The translations under genes were made by a program, and so were the position numbers. This document shows, piece by piece, positions 60,649 through 64,000 of a stretch of 64,000 nucleotides of DNA. Position 1 is the first letter of the stretch, and every line of letters starts with the position of its first letter. The notes under the pieces were generated by a model. That model was not told the origin of the DNA and did no database searches. It worked only from the letters and a program-made list of their open reading frames with translations. Source of the DNA: Petrosia ficiformis (Eukaryota > Porifera > Demospongiae > Haplosclerida > Petrosiidae); the NCBI GenBank assembly GCA_947044365.1, contig OX345636.1, positions 34,353,212 to 34,417,211 of the forward strand. Reading direction: 5' to 3'.

Positions 60649-60690
60649 TGTTATCAAACCTCCCGGTCTTTACCGGGAGGTTTGATAACA
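60649..60690. repeat. Perfect 19-bp hairpin
   Basis: TGTTATCAAACCTCCCGGT, four-base loop CTTT, then its exact reverse complement. A third, degenerate copy (TGTTATTAAACCTCCCAGT) follows at once. It may be the end of an element or a structured RNA. 60,700-61,400 shows no gene. Confidence 0.9.
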
Positions 60691-61406
60691 TGTTATTAAA
60701 CCTCCCAGTAAAATTTTCCCGTCATTGATTGAAATGAAATTTAAGTTACATAGTTGTCAATTCCTTTATAATACTTCATAAATAATAATTATATATAATA
60801 ATTGACATAAAACAACAATCATGATGACTATATATATACAACTGTAGCTATAATTATTAGCTGTAATTCATAGTAATGCATGTTCTTTTTGAAAATCTGA
60901 CACCAATTTGTATGCTTGTGATTGAGGTCTTTCAGACCTCTATTGCTTCTTCTTGTATGAGATTCCAAAAGAGTTGGGTGGGGCTGTTCTTGCAGCGCTA
61001 GCTTCTTGATAGCGATCGATCGATATCGCTGGAAGACCACACCTTATACTGGAGTAGAGGAGGAGCCGGAAGTCTGCCACATGTAGGGCTCTTTTTGTCA
61101 TTTGCGATTCAACTGTTGATTAGTTACTTGTCTAAAGAGTCACAGAAACCCACACTATATCCATAGGTTAGTGAAATTATGTATACTGTTGCCACGCGCA
61201 AAGATTTGCTTAGTTACTGTATTTCGCGCGCGTTTCATGGTAGAAGACGGTTATACCATAGATAATAGAGTAAAGGGATTGGAAACTGCGTTCGCGGACG
61301 AAAATGCGAGTTGTGTTACTATGTTGCACCGTAATATATAAAATATAACGTATGTATATACCGTAAACGAATAAATAGCAAAGTAATAATAAAATTATCA
61401 CGTTGT

Positions 61407-63360
61407 TCAGTCAAGAGATGTCTGTAGTTTTGTTCTTAGTCCCTTTGTCTTGTCTATAACTTTTTTGTTTTCTGTTTTGTACATCTCCATCCACCTAGCA
61501 GCAAACGCAAAACCTCGGAGATTAATGTAATCAGTCAACAGTGAATTTAGGAGATCGGCCGAGATTTTGTCGTCATTGATGTCACCCTGTGTACGAAGTG
61601 TTGACCACCAACTACTGACTGCATGGTCTTGTAAAAGTGTTTGTTTTAACAATGCTATGTTGAACAATTTCTCGTTACCTCTCTTCATTGTTGATTTTGT
61701 AACTGTCTCTACTGATGTCAAAAAGTGTGTGAATTCATTTGTGCAGTGAAATAAGCCTCCGCGGTCAACTATCCTGCACCACTCCAGGATAGTCTGAGGC
61801 AGCTCTTGCTGGTCTTGGGTTTCCTCTGGATCCTCGAGAAAACAGTAAAGGGAGTATACTATTGTTTCCTTGTTTCGTTGGTTTTGTTTCATAACCTTTT
61901 TAACTGAATTTCTGATGAGATATCCTGCCACATATTTCAAGGCGCCTTGTTCATCTGGATTAAGATAAGTGAAATCGCTAGTGCATGTATCTGAAGTGTG
62001 GTTAACAGGTTTGTGGGTAAATAAAAGTGTTTTATAGAGAGTAGTGGTTACATAGTAGTAGAGTAGTCTAGATGGTGTGGTTGAAGCAGCTGCTGTAACG
62101 GTGGTCCATAAATGAATGTATTCATCTGATTGTATGTAATCGAATAGATTAATAAACATTCTTTCATTTGTTTTTTTGTTGCCTGGTGTTTTCTCAACTA
62201 TCTTCAATAACTTCTCACTTAACTGAACGGCTGCATATGTAAATTCACTGGTATTCACTGTTTGACATGACCAATCCAAAATTTTGGATGCAGTGTGAAG
62301 TGCTTGACGAGCTGTTGGTGATGGTAAATGAAAACCTTCATCGTTGAGAGTAGAGTTAATGGTATTCCAGAGGATTCCTATGAAGAGGTATGACTCAGAA
62401 TTATATCTTATTATTTATGTACATTCTTCATTTACTTGATGGCGAAGAAAGCATGAATGGATTTTGCATGTTGTCTGCTGTGCCCACTGATATAGTTGCA
62501 CCTGCATGTATAGGTGTCTACATAATAATTAGTATAATTTATTTACCACTTTTAATACCTGTGTATTTCAGTTTTCGCCTCTTATTTAATGGTCCACTTC
62601 TTTGTTGATGTTCTAAGTAACGCTTGTTTGTTCCACGAGTATTTCCAGATACCACATCAAGATTGATTGAGTTGATGATTCTCAGAGCTTGATCATTTTT
62701 AAGAAACTGTGCTATGGTAGGATTTTCATTAACCCTTCCTCGTTGTCTTTGTCTACCGAAATACTTCTCAAGTGGATCCTGTTGGATTCGTTCACTTAGG
62801 AACGATTTTACACCAGGTATTGTAAATAGATGCTGTCCATTACATGGAGAAGACTTTCTGGAGTATAAATGTGTGATGGGATTAAATAAGGTACTTGTAC
62901 TATTTTGGTTAAAACGGAGAGTGTGCATGAAAAGTCTTGTTTTATGGTAAGTGTGTATTTGATAACAGGAGTGGTTAGACTGGTGTTCACGATGTGGCAA
63001 AAGGTTAGTTTACTAGCATTACTGTTTACTTCTACTCAGGATTCAGGCAGGCGAGAAAATACATTTTCTTGTAGTACTGAAAGTGAACTATTGCGTAGCC
63101 ATACGTCTGCAAAGAAAAATAGCTGACATTGACAGTTTACAATAATGTTTTGTATATTTACCATTTGGAAGTGTAATGTTTCTTAGTGGTAGTGATACAA
63201 TCAGGCTCTCATCTATAAGTATAACAATAATATTCTAAATGTAATAGATTTTATTTATACCACTTGTATATTTACCAATAATGGGATTTGTTAGTTTTTG
63301 TAGAGGGACTGATACAGTTAAATCTTGTGAACTTTTCTTTTTATAGTAATATCTGTTATG
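61407..63360 (-). CDS. Transposase-like multi-exon gene, C-terminal part
   Basis: The last exon runs from about 62,395 to 61,407 and ends RGFAFAARWMEMYKTEN... before the stop. It includes LKYVAGYLIRNSVKKV and RGGLFHCTNEF. An upstream exon (about 62,838-62,560) reads KSFLSERIQQDPLEKYFGRQ and RGRVNENPTIAQFL, like the QDxLExFFgxxRxRGG..NNP signature of P-element/THAP9-type transposases. Possible small exons lie at 62,465-62,515, 63,060-63,118, 63,168-63,215 (LIVSLPLRNITLPNG) and 63,277-63,335 (LTVSVPLQKLTNPIIG). I could not settle all splice phases, and the 5' end is missing or outside the window. It may be a live transposon, a domesticated copy or a decayed one. Confidence 0.55.
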
Positions 63361-64000
63361 ACTAAGACGAGACTTTCGACCCATGATACCTGTAGAGGCT
63401 GTGTTTACAATATTATAAAATTATGTTGTACAGATCATCTGTGCGGAATCCCTCTGACTTGTGATCATTTGTTCTTTTGTTCTTGTAACATTACTTCCAC
63501 AAAGATATTTATAGCACTGTTATATGTATCTTTAAATGATATTTTATCATGACATGTTTCAGTTCAAGTTTATGTATTGTTAGACTGTTAAAGGTACAAA
63601 ACCTTTTCACAGAAAGGAGGGTATAATTACTTCTGGGTAGGCAGTGTTAGTGCAAATGTGTAACCATTATATGAAGTTGGCAAATAACATTGTTTTTATA
63701 TTGTATTGATAGCATAGTAAATTTTTGTATTCTAGTAAAAGGTACAAAACTATTTCAATTGAGAAATCTTAAATTGCAAATGCCGTGATTTTCAACGCCC
63801 ACTTATCCCAGAGGAATACCGAATTCATCCTTGAAACTCGTTTGTGTTGTAGTACTACATAGTGTGTTACTTATGGGCTAACCTTTATACTTGGAAGATA
63901 AAGTTAGTTCACTTTGAAAGAAGGTAAGTGATGTATACTGTTGTTCAATTTCTCTCTTGTTTCTCTATTGCGTTAACTGTACATAATTAGCTTAGCAACG
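63361..64000. other. No gene recognised
   Basis: The plus-strand 64-codon frame at 63,358 lies opposite the transposase-like gene and has no motif. 63,590 and 63,740 share AAAGGTACAAAAC. Confidence 0.45.

Overview
This is animal nuclear DNA. It is AT-rich, its genes are split by introns, and most of it is repeats. The gene content and repeat style (streptavidin-like genes, Roc-COR/Death proteins, many fold-back and short inverted-repeat elements, frequent TACATGTA motifs) suggest a demosponge such as Amphimedon; that assignment is inference, not something a single marker proves.

The clearest host gene is parkin (PRKN), on the minus strand from 51,581 to 35,030. Ten exons with consistent phases encode about 443 residues: ubiquitin-like domain, RING0, RING1, IBR and RING2 with its catalytic cysteine. 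A short N-acetyltransferase gene like NATD1 (53,798-51,755) lies 173 bp upstream on the same strand. The parkin 3' half has been copied twice to the left (about 28,550-34,090 and 1-6,020). Both extra copies share an internal deletion that fuses the remains of exons 7 and 8, and one also has a frameshift in exon 9, so neither encodes a whole protein. A LINE (39.4-41.4 kb) sits in a parkin intron.

Between the two left parkin copies (6-28 kb) lie three intact two-exon genes for streptavidin-like biotin-binding proteins without signal peptides. Two are in a 3-kb duplicated block (8.4-9.0 and 23.0-23.6 kb, minus strand) and one is on the plus strand (25.5-26.1 kb). A small four-exon gene with an arginine-rich, mitochondrial-type N terminus is proposed at 18.7-20.1 kb.

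On the right, 54.9-57.7 kb holds a frameshifted Roc-COR/Death-domain gene remnant, and 61.4-63.4 kb a transposase-like multi-exon gene. The rest is mobile DNA: a Tc1-like element with inverted repeats, a Tigger/pogo derivative, a hAT-like element with an 8-bp target duplication, TTAA-target elements, several MITE families, fold-back elements with large palindromes, minisatellites and long (TA)n tracts. All exon boundaries come from reading splice signals and phase by eye, with no transcript support.
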